This document shows positions 49,238-59,757 of a stretch of DNA of 64,000 bases, one piece after another. The DNA lies in contig JAHHIG010000018.1 of assembly GCA_019358895.1 (NCBI GenBank), positions 1 through 64,000 of the forward strand, written 5' to 3'. Both the position numbers and the translations under genes were made by a program. How positions within the stretch are numbered: position 1 is the stretch's first letter; every line of letters begins with the position of its first letter. Under the pieces are notes generated by a model, which did no database searches, had not been told where the DNA came from, and saw only the letters and a program-made list of their open reading frames with translations. This DNA is from Tildeniella nuda ZEHNDER 1965/U140 (GTDB lineage: Bacteria; Cyanobacteriota; Cyanobacteriia; Leptolyngbyales; Leptolyngbyaceae).

Positions 49238-51535
49238 GTGGAAAACTTTCTTTCAAAACTCAAAAACTTATCGATCCGCTCAAACGGTTCTGCTCCGCTG
49301 CGGTCTGAGTTGCGACCAGACAGTGCGGTCAAACCATCCTCTACGTTACCAGTGAAGCCAGCATCAAAGGCTGATCCCGCTGATCCCGTTGCTTCACACG
49401 GCAAGCGTTTTCGCATGGGTAAGCCATTGCATCGTCGGTATACTTTTTGGCTGGCGCTTGTGGCGGTCAGTGGTGGCGGCGCTCTAGCGTGGGGTATGCA
49501 AACGGTCGAAAAGAGCTTGCCTGATGTCTCAGCGATCGCCAGCTTTAACCAGAATGGGACGTTGACGATTAGAGCGGCTAATGGCGTTGTTTTACAGCAG
49601 CTTGGCTCTGCAACCCGGCAAAAGCTCACGATCAAGCAAGTGCCCGATCGCGTTGTCAAAGCCTTCATTGCCGCTGAAGACCGTCGTTTTTACCAGCACA
49701 ACGGTGTTGACTATCAGTCCATTCTGCGGGCAGTGGCATCCAATTTGCTTGCCCGCGATTTTGTTGAAGGCGGCAGCACCATTACGCAGCAGGTTGCACG
49801 CATCGTCTACTTGAACCAGGATCGCACGATGAAACGCAAGGTTCAGGAAGCGTTCCTGGCTCAGAAAATTGAGCGCACCCTGAGTAAAGATCAGGTGCTG
49901 GAAAAGTACCTCAATTTGGTTTATCTGGGTTCAGGAGCCTATGGAGTTGCTGACGCTGCCTGGGTTTACTACAGCAAATCGGTGAATCAACTAACGTTGT
50001 CAGAGACCGCTACGATCGCAGGCTTACCCCCTGCTCCCAGTGACTACTCGCCCCTGGTAAACCCGCAAGTTGCCCGTCAGCGACGCGATATTGTGCTCGA
50101 TCGGATGCAGGAAGCGGGTTACATCACCGAAGCTGAGGTCGAACAAGCGCGTGCTCAACCGCTGACACTCAAGCCTAGCTCTCCCAAGAAGCTGTATAGC
50201 GATACGCCTTACTTCACATCCTACGTACAGCAGCAACTGCCCAAGCTGATTTCAAAAGAACAGCTAGAAGCCGGAGGGCTGACGGTTGAAACCAGCCTCA
50301 ACCCGGCATGGCAGCAGGCAGCGGAAAAAGCGGTCAAAGACGCTGTGAAAAATATTGGTCCTGCCGAAGGCTTCAAGCAGGCAGCGTTAGTAGCGGTTGA
50401 TCCCCGTAACGGTGAAATCCGGGCAATGGTTGGTGGCACTGACTTTGTTACCAGCCAGTTCAACCGGGTGACCCAGGCGCAGCGACAGCCAGGATCATCG
50501 TTTAAGCCGATTCTGTACACTACGGCGATCGCAACCGGCATTTCCCCCTACGCGTCGTATTTGGATGCGCCGTTAACAGTAGATGGCTACAAACCCCAAA
50601 ACTACGGTAGAAAATATAGTGGCTGGCTGTCTCTGCGAGATGCCATTACTAATTCCATCAATCTGGTTTCAGTGCGCCTGCTAATTGATGTCGGGTTTGA
50701 TCCGGTCATCAAATTAGGTCATGACATGGGTATTAAATCCGAGCTATTGCCAACGTATTCTCTGGCACTCGGCGCATCTGAGGTCAACCTGCTGGAAATC
50801 ACTACTGCCTACGCCACTTTAGCGGCAAAAGGCAACCATGCCGAATCGCACGGTATTCGTCGCATTATCAACCGCAATGGTGATGTGATCTACACGGCTA
50901 ACTTGAAGCCCAAACGAGCGATCGACCAAGATACGGTTGCGATCGTCACCTGGATGATGCAGAACGTCGTCAACAGCGGGACTGGGCAGGCGGCTCAAAT
51001 TGGTAGACCCGTTGCAGGGAAGACAGGTACCTCTGAAGATGCCCGCGATCTGTGGTTTATCGGCTTTGTCCCTCAGATGGCGGCTGGCGTTTGGTTAGGC
51101 AACGATGACAACACCCCCACCTGGAGCTACAGCAGCACAGCAGCCGAAGTCTGGCACAACTTTATGACCATCGTTGTGAAGGGGATGCCCGTTGAGAAGT
51201 TTGCTGAGTTGCCCAAGCTTGACAATCGGAAAGGGACGCTCAAGGCAAAGCCAGTCAAGCCAGCTCAAATGTATGACGGCGAAGCGCCTCAGCCTAGCAG
51301 CGGCAATTCAGACAGCTATCGGAGCTATCCAAAAGAGTCTGGAGAACCCACACGTGCTCCCGCAGGCGACTCCAACGGTAGTGCGCCAGTGCCAGCAGCA
51401 CCCGATCAATCACCAGACCCAGCAGTCCCTGAAGCAGCGCCACCCCCCCAAGACACCGCTCCTGAACTGCCGCCCGCTGAACCTGCGCCGCCCCCAACGA
51501 CCTCTGGTCCGCCTCAGCCTGCACCTGCTAACTAA
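49238..51535 (+). CDS. Class A penicillin-binding protein (transglycosylase/transpeptidase)
   Basis: AAEDRRFYQHNGVDY, GGSTITQQVARIVYL, PGSSFKPILY, GKTGTSED; Pro-rich C-terminal tail. Confidence 0.94.
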   Translation: MENFLSKLKNLSIRSNGSAPLRSELRPDSAVKPSSTLPVKPASKADPADPVASHGKRFRMGKPLHRRYTFWLALVAVSGGGALAWGMQTVEKSLPDVSAIASFNQNGTLTIRAANGVVLQQLGSATRQKLTIKQVPDRVVKAFIAAEDRRFYQHNGVDYQSILRAVASNLLARDFVEGGSTITQQVARIVYLNQDRTMKRKVQEAFLAQKIERTLSKDQVLEKYLNLVYLGSGAYGVADAAWVYYSKSVNQLTLSETATIAGLPPAPSDYSPLVNPQVARQRRDIVLDRMQEAGYITEAEVEQARAQPLTLKPSSPKKLYSDTPYFTSYVQQQLPKLISKEQLEAGGLTVETSLNPAWQQAAEKAVKDAVKNIGPAEGFKQAALVAVDPRNGEIRAMVGGTDFVTSQFNRVTQAQRQPGSSFKPILYTTAIATGISPYASYLDAPLTVDGYKPQNYGRKYSGWLSLRDAITNSINLVSVRLLIDVGFDPVIKLGHDMGIKSELLPTYSLALGASEVNLLEITTAYATLAAKGNHAESHGIRRIINRNGDVIYTANLKPKRAIDQDTVAIVTWMMQNVVNSGTGQAAQIGRPVAGKTGTSEDARDLWFIGFVPQMAAGVWLGNDDNTPTWSYSSTAAEVWHNFMTIVVKGMPVEKFAELPKLDNRKGTLKAKPVKPAQMYDGEAPQPSSGNSDSYRSYPKESGEPTRAPAGDSNGSAPVPAAPDQSPDPAVPEAAPPPQDTAPELPPAEPAPPPTTSGPPQPAPAN

Positions 51536-51574
51536 TGTAATGTTAGCTATTGGCTATCCGTTGATTGACTGATT

Positions 51575-54500
51575 ATGTTCGCCAAAGTTCTGATTGCTAA
51601 TCGGGGTGAAATCGCCTGCCGCATCATACGCACACTCGATCGCTTAAACATTGCTTCTGTTGCTGTGTATTCCGAAGCGGATGCACATGCCGCACACGTG
51701 GCAGCAGCGGATGAAGCCGTCTGTGTGGGAAAGGCAGCAGCAGCAGAGAGCTACTTACAGGCAGATGCCATTTTGGCAGCAGCAAAAGCAACTGGGGCAG
51801 ATGCCATTCATCCTGGTTATGGCTTTTTGAGTGAGAATGTTGCCTTTGCGGAAGCGTGTGTTCGAGCGGGAATTGTATTTATTGGTCCTAGCCCAGAGCA
51901 AATTCAGCAGTTTGGCTTGAAACATGAGGCACGGGCGATCGCCGAACAAGCCGGACTCCCCCTCGTCCCCGGTACGCCGTTACTAACCACTCTGGATCAG
52001 GTACGACAGGCGGCAACGGCGATCGGCTACCCCGTAATGATCAAAAGCACGGCTGGTGGTGGTGGCATTGGGATGCAGCTTTGCCGTGAGGAAGAGACGC
52101 TGGCAAGTTTGTTTGAAACCGTGCAGCGCTTAAGCCGCAATAACTTTAACGAAAGCGGTGTCTTTCTCGAAAAATATGTCGAACGGGCGCGACACATCGA
52201 AGTACAGATTTTTGGCGATGGTCAGGGTACAGTGATTGCCCTGGGTGAGCGCGATTGTTCGATTCAGCGACGCAATCAGAAAGTCATCGAAGAGGCACCT
52301 GCACCTCAGATCAGCGCCGCACTGCGACAGCAGTTGTATACGTCTGCGATGCAACTCGGTCAAGCAGTGCACTATCGATCGGCGGGAACCGTTGAATTCA
52401 TTTACGACGTAGACACCGAACAATTTTATTTTCTAGAAGTCAACACGCGCCTGCAAGTTGAGCATGGTGTCACCGAAGCCATTACGGGTATAGATTTAGT
52501 GGAGTGGATGGTGCGACAGGCAGCAGGCGAGTCGCTGTCGCTGGACACCTACCGCTATCAACCAAACGGGCATTCGATTCAGGTGCGGGTGTATGCCGAA
52601 GACCCAAACAAAACCTTTCAGCCCAGTTCTGGGATGTTAACCAACGTGCAGTTTCCGGCTAACATCCGCTGTGACACCTGGATTGCCACCGGAACAGAGG
52701 TATCGCCCTTCTATGATCCACTACTAGCAAAAGTGATTGTGCATGGGGCATCGCGTGCGGTGGCGATCGCATCCCTCCAAACTGCCCTCGCTACCTCTCG
52801 CATTGATGGCATTGAAACAAATCTGGAGTATTTACGCCAAATCATTGCCGCACCTGCCTTTGCCACTGCCACCTTGACGACCAAGTTTCTCAACGAGCTT
52901 GCCTATCACCCCAGGACGATCGATGTCCTTGTAGCAGGCACCATGACGACCGTGCAAGACTATCCCGGACGCGTGGGTTATTGGGATGTGGGTGTGCCAC
53001 CGTCTGGTCCAATGGATTCGCTGGCATTTCGGCTCGGTAACCGGATTTTGGGCAACCCAGAAGCCACCGCTGGGTTGGAGTTTACGCTGTCGGGTTCTAC
53101 TTTGCGCTTCAATACCGATACCGTCATCTGTCTCACGGGTGCGGCGATGAAGGCAACATTGGACAAGGAGCCGATCGCCGTTTGGACAGCCGTTCCCGTC
53201 AAAGCAGGCAGTACGCTTCGTCTGGGCACCATCCAGGGCAATGGGTTTCGGACATACCTTTCTGTGCAGGGTGGGTTGGATGTACCCAACTATTTGGGCA
53301 GCAAAGCGACCTTTACGTTAGGTGGCTTTGGCGGTCACGGTGGCAGAGCCTTGCAAGTCGGTGATGTGCTGAAGTTGAATGCAGCCTTGCCTCAGGAATC
53401 GCACACGTTGCCGTCTGAACTGATTCCTACCTACCCGACCCATTGGGAAATTGGCGTGCTGTATGGTCCTCACGGCGCACCTGATTTCTTCACCGATGCA
53501 GACATCGCAACGTTTTTCAGCACTCACTGGGAAGTGCATTACAACTCAGCACGTACAGGTATTCGGTTGATTGGTCCTAAACCGCAGTGGGCACGGCAGG
53601 ATGGCGGCGAAGCAGGACTACATCCCTCAAATATTCATGACAATGCCTACGCTGTTGGTACGATCGACTTCACGGGTGATATGCCGATCATTCTTGGGCT
53701 AGACGGTCCTAGCTTAGGTGGGTTTGTCTGCCCTGCGACGATCGCCGAAGCCGAACTATGGAAAATTGGACAGCTCAAACCGGGCAACACCATTCAATTC
53801 CATCGCCTGACGTTTGATCAAGCGTTACAGCAAGAATTGCAGTTGGATCGTCAGATTCAAACGCTGCAAGTTGGTCAATCCACAACCGTTGCAGATGATA
53901 GTTCCAGCGATACGCGCTTCGCACACACAAGTGAACGCGCCATTCTTGCCACACTGCCTGCAACCGAAACCCAAATTACCGTCACGTATCGTCAGGCAAG
54001 CGACAAGTATCTGCTGATTGAGTATGGTGAACTGGTGCTGGATTTAAACTTGCGCTTCCGGGTGCATGAGTTGATGACGTATCTGCACACCCATCCCATT
54101 GCAGGCATTTTGGAGCTTACGCCGGGAATGCGATCGCTCCAGGTACATTACGATAGCCGGATACTTTCGCAGCGAGATTTGCTGACAGCGTTGCAAGCAA
54201 TTGAAGTGCAGTTGCCTGCGATCGCTGACCTGAAAACTTTACCAACTCGCATTGTCCATCTGCCTCTGTCCTGGGATGATGCATCGACACAACTAGCCAT
54301 TCAAAAATATATGCAGTCGGTGCGAAACGATGCGCCCTGGTGTCCCAGTAATATCGAATTCATTCGCCGCATCAACGGCTTGGATAGCATTGAAGCCGTA
54401 AAAGAAATCGTTTTCAACGCCAGCTATCTCGTCATGGGGCTAGGCGATGTCTATCTCGGTGCGCCTGTTGCTGTCCCGCTCGATCCGCGTCATCGCCTCG

Positions 54501-55219
54501 TCACTACTAAATACAATCCTGCTCGCACCTGGACACCTGAAAACGCCGTTGGCATTGGTGGTGCCTACCTCTGCATTTACGGGATGGAAGGTCCCGGCGG
54601 CTACCAGTTTGTGGGGCGCACGGTGCAGGTGTGGAATCGCTACAAACAAACGGCAGACTTCACAGACGGCAACCCCTGGCTGCTGCGATTCTTCGATCAG
54701 ATCCGGTTTTACCCAGTGTCTAACGCTGAACTAACGCAACTCCGTGAGGATTTTATTGAAGGCAAATGCAAGCTGAAGATTGAAGAAACGACCTTCAACT
54801 TACAGGACTATCAGCAGTTTCTAACCAGCATTGCGGATGAAGCAACTGCCTTTAAAACCCGTCAGCAAGCGGCATTTCAAGCAGAGCGCGATCGCTGGGC
54901 ACTCAATGCCGACGATGAACGCGCGATCGCTGCCGAACCCGATCGTCCTCCCACGCCAACGGTTGAAATTCCTGACGACTGCTATGCTCTGACGGCTGCT
55001 ACTACCGCTAACGTGTGGCAAATTTTGGTCAAACCGGGCGATCGCGTCACAGAAGACACAGGCATCATCATCCTGGAAGCCATGAAGCAAGAAATGACGC
55101 TGCTTGCCGAAGCACCCGGCATTGTAACAGCGATACTCTGTACTCCAGGGCAACTGGTCACAGCAGGACAAATCCTGGCGATCATTCGCGGCGATGATGG
55201 CATGGCTGACCTTTCATGA
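51575..55219 (+). CDS. Urea carboxylase-type biotin carboxylase (BC + AHS2/AHS1 + biotinyl domain)
   Basis: KVLIANRGEIACRIIRT; KAGSTLRLG...GLDVPNYLGSKATFTLGGFGGHGGRAL; LEAMKQEM biotin site. Confidence 0.9.
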   Translation: MFAKVLIANRGEIACRIIRTLDRLNIASVAVYSEADAHAAHVAAADEAVCVGKAAAAESYLQADAILAAAKATGADAIHPGYGFLSENVAFAEACVRAGIVFIGPSPEQIQQFGLKHEARAIAEQAGLPLVPGTPLLTTLDQVRQAATAIGYPVMIKSTAGGGGIGMQLCREEETLASLFETVQRLSRNNFNESGVFLEKYVERARHIEVQIFGDGQGTVIALGERDCSIQRRNQKVIEEAPAPQISAALRQQLYTSAMQLGQAVHYRSAGTVEFIYDVDTEQFYFLEVNTRLQVEHGVTEAITGIDLVEWMVRQAAGESLSLDTYRYQPNGHSIQVRVYAEDPNKTFQPSSGMLTNVQFPANIRCDTWIATGTEVSPFYDPLLAKVIVHGASRAVAIASLQTALATSRIDGIETNLEYLRQIIAAPAFATATLTTKFLNELAYHPRTIDVLVAGTMTTVQDYPGRVGYWDVGVPPSGPMDSLAFRLGNRILGNPEATAGLEFTLSGSTLRFNTDTVICLTGAAMKATLDKEPIAVWTAVPVKAGSTLRLGTIQGNGFRTYLSVQGGLDVPNYLGSKATFTLGGFGGHGGRALQVGDVLKLNAALPQESHTLPSELIPTYPTHWEIGVLYGPHGAPDFFTDADIATFFSTHWEVHYNSARTGIRLIGPKPQWARQDGGEAGLHPSNIHDNAYAVGTIDFTGDMPIILGLDGPSLGGFVCPATIAEAELWKIGQLKPGNTIQFHRLTFDQALQQELQLDRQIQTLQVGQSTTVADDSSSDTRFAHTSERAILATLPATETQITVTYRQASDKYLLIEYGELVLDLNLRFRVHELMTYLHTHPIAGILELTPGMRSLQVHYDSRILSQRDLLTALQAIEVQLPAIADLKTLPTRIVHLPLSWDDASTQLAIQKYMQSVRNDAPWCPSNIEFIRRINGLDSIEAVKEIVFNASYLVMGLGDVYLGAPVAVPLDPRHRLVTTKYNPARTWTPENAVGIGGAYLCIYGMEGPGGYQFVGRTVQVWNRYKQTADFTDGNPWLLRFFDQIRFYPVSNAELTQLREDFIEGKCKLKIEETTFNLQDYQQFLTSIADEATAFKTRQQAAFQAERDRWALNADDERAIAAEPDRPPTPTVEIPDDCYALTAATTANVWQILVKPGDRVTEDTGIIILEAMKQEMTLLAEAPGIVTAILCTPGQLVTAGQILAIIRGDDGMADLS

Positions 55220-55513
55220 AGTAGCCCGTGTCGCTAACCAACGCTCAAACGAATGAGGGCTTTCGCCGCTTTGCCTGCCTGCTAGCAAACCTTCGATTCC
55301 AATGTGTTCGTCCAAATCAATCCACTCGATCGCGTAACCCTCTCCCAAGAGCTGCCAGTTTTGCCGTTCCTTATGGGAAGCGTGCAGCAGGCGTGGATAC
55401 CAGGATAAAGGAACAATCAGACTTCGCCCATCAACTAGATCCACCGTTAGCTTCTCGTCAGTCACTCTGATTTGTGCGGCAAGGGGTTCGCTCTCAAGCG
55501 TTAAAGTAGTCAT
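55214..55513 (-). CDS. DUF2442-family protein
   Basis: RVTDEKLTVDLVDGRSLIVPLSWYPRLLHASHKERQNWQLLGEGYAIEWIDLDEHIGIEGLL. Confidence 0.82.
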   Translation of the reverse strand: MTTLTLESEPLAAQIRVTDEKLTVDLVDGRSLIVPLSWYPRLLHASHKERQNWQLLGEGYAIEWIDLDEHIGIEGLLAGRQSGESPHSFERWLATRATS

Positions 55514-55564
55514 ACCAAGCCTCCAACAGGGTTTGTTCGTAGCTCTCAAGCACCGTCCCATAAA

Positions 55565-56650
55565 TTGCCCATGCCACCCGTCCACCGTCTTCCTCTACCA
55601 CTCGCTCCAGGACTCCCGTTGACCGCGCTTGCGCCGATGCAAGACGTGACGGATCTGCGCTTCATGAGTGTGATCGCCCACTATGGCAGTCCCGACTACT
55701 TCTTTACAGAGTATTTCCGCGTCTACGCCAATTCAGGGCTGCACAAAAACATTCTGCGATCGATTACAGAGAACGCAACCGATCGCCCTGTTTTTGCTCA
55801 ACTCATTGGCGAGAGCATTCCTGATTTAGTGCGCGTGGCTGGTGAGCTGAGCCAGTATCCGATCGCGGGCATCGACTTGAATCTGGGTTGCCCCGCCCCT
55901 AGAATTTATCGCAAAAACGTTGGCGGCGGACTGTTGCGCGATCCTGACAAAATCGATCATATGCTTGGCGAACTGCGTAAGGCTGTGGCTGGGCGCTTAA
56001 CCGTCAAAATGCGACTGGGTTTTGACGACACTGCTAACTTCGATCGCATTCTCGACCTTATTAATCGGCACAACATTGACTTGCTGAGCTTGCATGGTCG
56101 CACGGTGAAGGAGATGTACCATAGCGACGTGCATTACGACCTGATCGCTCATGCGGTGCAACGAGTGCAGTGTCCCGTCTTCGCCAACGGGAATGTCACC
56201 TCTGCCTTTGCTGCTGCTGCTGTCTTAGCTCAAACAAGAGCCGCTGGAGTAATGATTGGTCGTGCGGCAATTCGCAACCCCTGGATTTTTCATCAAACTC
56301 GCCAACACCTGAGCGGTCAACCCGTCTCAACGATCGCACTACCTGCGGTGCGCGGCTATATTGAACGCCTACGGTGCGCGACAGCTATGCCGTCCATACC
56401 AGAGCGTGCGCGTGTCAACCACATGAAAATGTATCTCAACTACATCGGTCAGGGCGTTGATGTTACAGGAGCATTCTTAAGCGAGATGCGCCATGCTCAC
56501 ACAGAAGCCGAATTGTTTGGTGCTTGCGATCGCCATTTATTAGGTGAGACAAACCGAAGCCAGCCAAATCAAACCTTTGCTATTGAGCCATACCCAGGGC
56601 TGGCTGCTCGCCCTAATCGTGAACCGACTCATGTCTTAAAAGCATGTTAG
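55565..56650 (+). CDS. dus: tRNA-dihydrouridine synthase
   Basis: LAPMQDVTDLRFMSVIAHYG, GIDLNLGCPAPRIYRKNVGGGLLRDP, VFANGNV, GVMIGRAAIRNPWIF. Confidence 0.93.
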   Translation: MPMPPVHRLPLPLAPGLPLTALAPMQDVTDLRFMSVIAHYGSPDYFFTEYFRVYANSGLHKNILRSITENATDRPVFAQLIGESIPDLVRVAGELSQYPIAGIDLNLGCPAPRIYRKNVGGGLLRDPDKIDHMLGELRKAVAGRLTVKMRLGFDDTANFDRILDLINRHNIDLLSLHGRTVKEMYHSDVHYDLIAHAVQRVQCPVFANGNVTSAFAAAAVLAQTRAAGVMIGRAAIRNPWIFHQTRQHLSGQPVSTIALPAVRGYIERLRCATAMPSIPERARVNHMKMYLNYIGQGVDVTGAFLSEMRHAHTEAELFGACDRHLLGETNRSQPNQTFAIEPYPGLAARPNREPTHVLKAC

Positions 56651-56974
56651 AGAACCGCTATAGTTACTAGCAATTGGCGGTCGGAGGAATGTTGATAGCA
56701 CCTTAGTCAGTGGTTAGAGAAAAGCTGATCGCTGATCGCTGACCGCTGACCGCTCTCAACGCAGCCTGAACCTATACCTCAAGGCGCGTACCTGCCGTCA
56801 AACACACAGAAGAATAATGACGAGTCTTTGTGGCAAAATACAGCGATCGAGCGCTTAAAGTAACATCAGAATTCAATGATGAAGAAATTAATCGCTCGCT
56901 CAGCGTAACTTCAAGCGATCTTTAACTTAAAGCCTCAGCATTGCGTAGAGTACTCTTCTCAGGGAGACCAGCCA

Positions 56975-58333
56975 GTGGTGGAAACAGCAGATGTGATTGT
57001 GATCGGAAGCGGACAGGGTGGGGTGCCTCTGGCGGCTGATTACGCTAAAGAGGGACGCAAGGTCGTTGTGTTTGAACGGGATGCGTTAGGCGGTAGCTGT
57101 ATCAACTATGGCTGCACACCGTCGAAGGCGTTTTTGGCAGCGGCTCATGGAGCAGGACGATCGCGGCAGGCAAAAAAATTAGGCATTCACACTCAGGTCA
57201 ACGTTGACTTTCCGGCAGTGATGGAGCGCGTGAGAGGAATTCGCGATCGCTTCAACCAGGGCGTTCACACGCGTCTAGAAAGTGCGGGTGTCAGGGTTGT
57301 CTGTGCTGAAGCATCGTTTGTGGGCGAACGCACGGTCAAAGGTGGTGAGGTCACTGTACAAGCGCCTCTAGTCGTCATCAATACAGGTACATCGTCATTG
57401 GTGCCTGATCTTCCCGGACTGGCAGGCACCCCGTACCTCACCAACCGGAATTTCTTTGATCTAAAAGCCTTGCCGCCTCGTTTGTTAGTCCTGGGAGCCG
57501 GTTATATTGGCTTGGAGTTAGGACAAGGGTTAGCGCGGTTGGGCAGTGAGACACATCTGATCGTGCGGGGCGATCGCGTTCTCGGTCAAGAAGAGGCTGA
57601 CGTGAGCGAGACCCTAGCCGACGCGTTCAAGCAGGACGGCATTCAGCTTCACTTTGGAGTCAATGCCGAGCAAGTTGCCTATAAGAACAATGTGTTTACG
57701 CTGACCTTGAGCAATGGCGACCAGCTTCAGGGAGAAGCATTGCTGATCGTGATTGGGCGCAAACCGAACACAGGTGCCCTTAATGTAGCCGCCAGCGGGA
57801 TTGAGCTAGATGACAAGGGCTTTGTCAAAATTGACGACCAGTTTCATACCACCTGTTCTGGCGTTTATGCGATCGGCGATGCTGCCAAGCAGCCTGCTTT
57901 TACCCACGTTTCCTGGGAAGACTACCGTCGTCTAAAAGCCATTCTCAACGGCGAACAGCGCCATCGGCACGATCGCGTTCTTGGGTATGCCGTCTATACC
58001 GAACCACAAGTGGGACGGGTTGGTATGACGTTAGAACAGGCGCAGAAAAAAGGGATTAATGCTCGTAGCGTCACGCTTCCCATGAGTCAGATTGCACGGG
58101 CGATCGAATGGGGGCACGAACTAGGCTTTTACCGGATGGTCATTGACAATGACACCAATAAGATTCTTGGCGCAACGCTAGTCGGTTATGAAACGGCTGA
58201 GTTGGTACATGTGTTTCTATCCTTAATGGAAGCGGGTGCAACCTGGCAATTGCTGGAACAGTCCGTTCACATTCACCCCACTTATGGCGAAGCGTTGCCT
58301 AGCTTGGCGCGGTTACTTCTGGAAGATCATTAA
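56975..58333 (+). CDS. FAD-dependent pyridine nucleotide-disulfide oxidoreductase (mercuric reductase-like)
   Basis: VIGSGQGGVPLAADYAKEGRKVVVFERDALGGSCINYGCTPSKAFLAAA. Confidence 0.9.
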   Translation: MVETADVIVIGSGQGGVPLAADYAKEGRKVVVFERDALGGSCINYGCTPSKAFLAAAHGAGRSRQAKKLGIHTQVNVDFPAVMERVRGIRDRFNQGVHTRLESAGVRVVCAEASFVGERTVKGGEVTVQAPLVVINTGTSSLVPDLPGLAGTPYLTNRNFFDLKALPPRLLVLGAGYIGLELGQGLARLGSETHLIVRGDRVLGQEEADVSETLADAFKQDGIQLHFGVNAEQVAYKNNVFTLTLSNGDQLQGEALLIVIGRKPNTGALNVAASGIELDDKGFVKIDDQFHTTCSGVYAIGDAAKQPAFTHVSWEDYRRLKAILNGEQRHRHDRVLGYAVYTEPQVGRVGMTLEQAQKKGINARSVTLPMSQIARAIEWGHELGFYRMVIDNDTNKILGATLVGYETAELVHVFLSLMEAGATWQLLEQSVHIHPTYGEALPSLARLLLEDH

Positions 58334-58364
58334 GGAGTTGTACAGAAATAACAGCATGGTCTGT

Positions 58365-58492
58365 AGCCGTCAGCCGTCAGCGAAAAGCCGATAGCTGATA
58401 GCTGATAGCCGATAGCTGATAGCTGATAGCTGATAGCCGATAGCTGATAGCTGATAGCTGATAGCTGATAGCTCATAGCTGATAGCTGATCC
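58365..58492. repeat. Heptamer tandem array (GATAGCT / GATAGCC / GTCAGCC units)
   Basis: gtagccgtcagccgtcagcgaaaagccgatagctgatagctgatagccgatagctgatagctgata... Confidence 0.95.
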
Positions 58493-58628
58493 AAAAGTGT
58501 CCAGTTATTTTTTAGCAAGCTCTAATGCGATCTCTGGAAAAGAATATACCCGCTGGTAGTTTCTTTGCTAGAAATCTCCTAAGTAGAGCCTTCGTAAGGA
58601 CGTAGCACATCCATCACTACAGGTACCA

Positions 58629-59585
58629 TCATTTACCAACCGACGATTCCACCTGAGCGCTTTTCGCAAACGGCAGTTTCCATCCCATCACGCTTTTGAG
58701 GTAGATACTGCCGATGCTGAGGAGAAACAGCACATAGCCAATTGCCTGCACAACGTAAAGTTTGTCTTCGTAGCCAAACAGCGTATGCAGAATTACACCC
58801 GGAAACTGGCTATCAGGAAGGACTTTGCTGGTATTCCAAACCATTGGTCCTAACACGCATGAGGGAAACTTGGTAAAGCGTTCGTAATAGAAACAAAGAC
58901 CTTCGGACTGACGATCGATCTTGGAAAGGGTGCTGATAGCCGTATCAAAATGACCCAGTGCCGAAACGACTAAACCCGCAACAATTAGTAGCAGGAAAAT
59001 GCCCATGACCAAAAAGAAGGCGCGGAGGTTGATTTGCACACCCCAGCGAAACAGGAGAAAGCCGATCGCGATCGCGCAGACAATGCCTGCTATAGCCCCT
59101 ACTGCAGGGATCAGCCCTTGCTGAAACTTAGCGGCAATAAAGAGCACGGTTTCAAAGCCTTCTCGCAGCACGGCGAAAAAGATGAGTCCAAAGATGCCCC
59201 ATCCGGCTGCATTACCACCTTGCAGTGTCGCCCCGATCGCGCCTTCCACCTGACCTTTAAGTAAACGTGCCTGTTGCGTCATCCAAATCAACATCCAGCT
59301 CAACATAACGACCGCTGCCGCGCTAAAGACTCCTTCTAGCAGCGGCTCAAAGACTGGTGCATACTTTTGGTTGGACGACCCTAGCGCTTGGAGCACGAAG
59401 CCAAATAAGATGCCGACCAAAGCGCTCACGACCAGTCCACCTGCAATACCGCCGTACACCCACGTGTTGAGGTGCGACTGTTTTGCTTTTTTAAGGTAAG
59501 CAAGCACAATGCCCACCACAAGAGCGGCTTCTACCCCCTCGCGCAGGGTAATGATAAAGGTCGGTAAGGCAGAGCTAAAGTCCAT
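58629..59585 (-). CDS. FTR1-family iron permease
   Basis: Two REGxE motifs: LREGVEAALVVGIVLAYL and LREGFETVLF. Confidence 0.92.
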   Translation of the reverse strand: MDFSSALPTFIITLREGVEAALVVGIVLAYLKKAKQSHLNTWVYGGIAGGLVVSALVGILFGFVLQALGSSNQKYAPVFEPLLEGVFSAAAVVMLSWMLIWMTQQARLLKGQVEGAIGATLQGGNAAGWGIFGLIFFAVLREGFETVLFIAAKFQQGLIPAVGAIAGIVCAIAIGFLLFRWGVQINLRAFFLVMGIFLLLIVAGLVVSALGHFDTAISTLSKIDRQSEGLCFYYERFTKFPSCVLGPMVWNTSKVLPDSQFPGVILHTLFGYEDKLYVVQAIGYVLFLLSIGSIYLKSVMGWKLPFAKSAQVESSVGK

Positions 59586-59721
59586 AAGGTAAAGCGTTGG
59601 GGGTAAGCGAAGAACGAGAATTAGAGGCGAAGTTGTTTACTTCAGTTCTAGCCCTGCACATCGCAAAAAGGCAGACTCCTACCAGCTTAAAGTGATTTTT
59701 AAGAAAAAGCCCATCATCGTC

Positions 59722-59743
59722 GGGGCGAACGATCGTTCGCCCC
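59722..59743. repeat. Perfect palindrome GGGGCGAACGATCGTTCGCCCC (possible terminator of the minus-strand lipoprotein gene)
   Basis: Direct read; 3' of the 59758 gene. Confidence 0.55.
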
Positions 59744-59757
59744 TATCAGGCTCTGCT

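Noticed and set aside
58365-58492. CRISPR array
   Set aside because: Contiguous 7-bp tandem units without unique spacers; no cas genes in the window.
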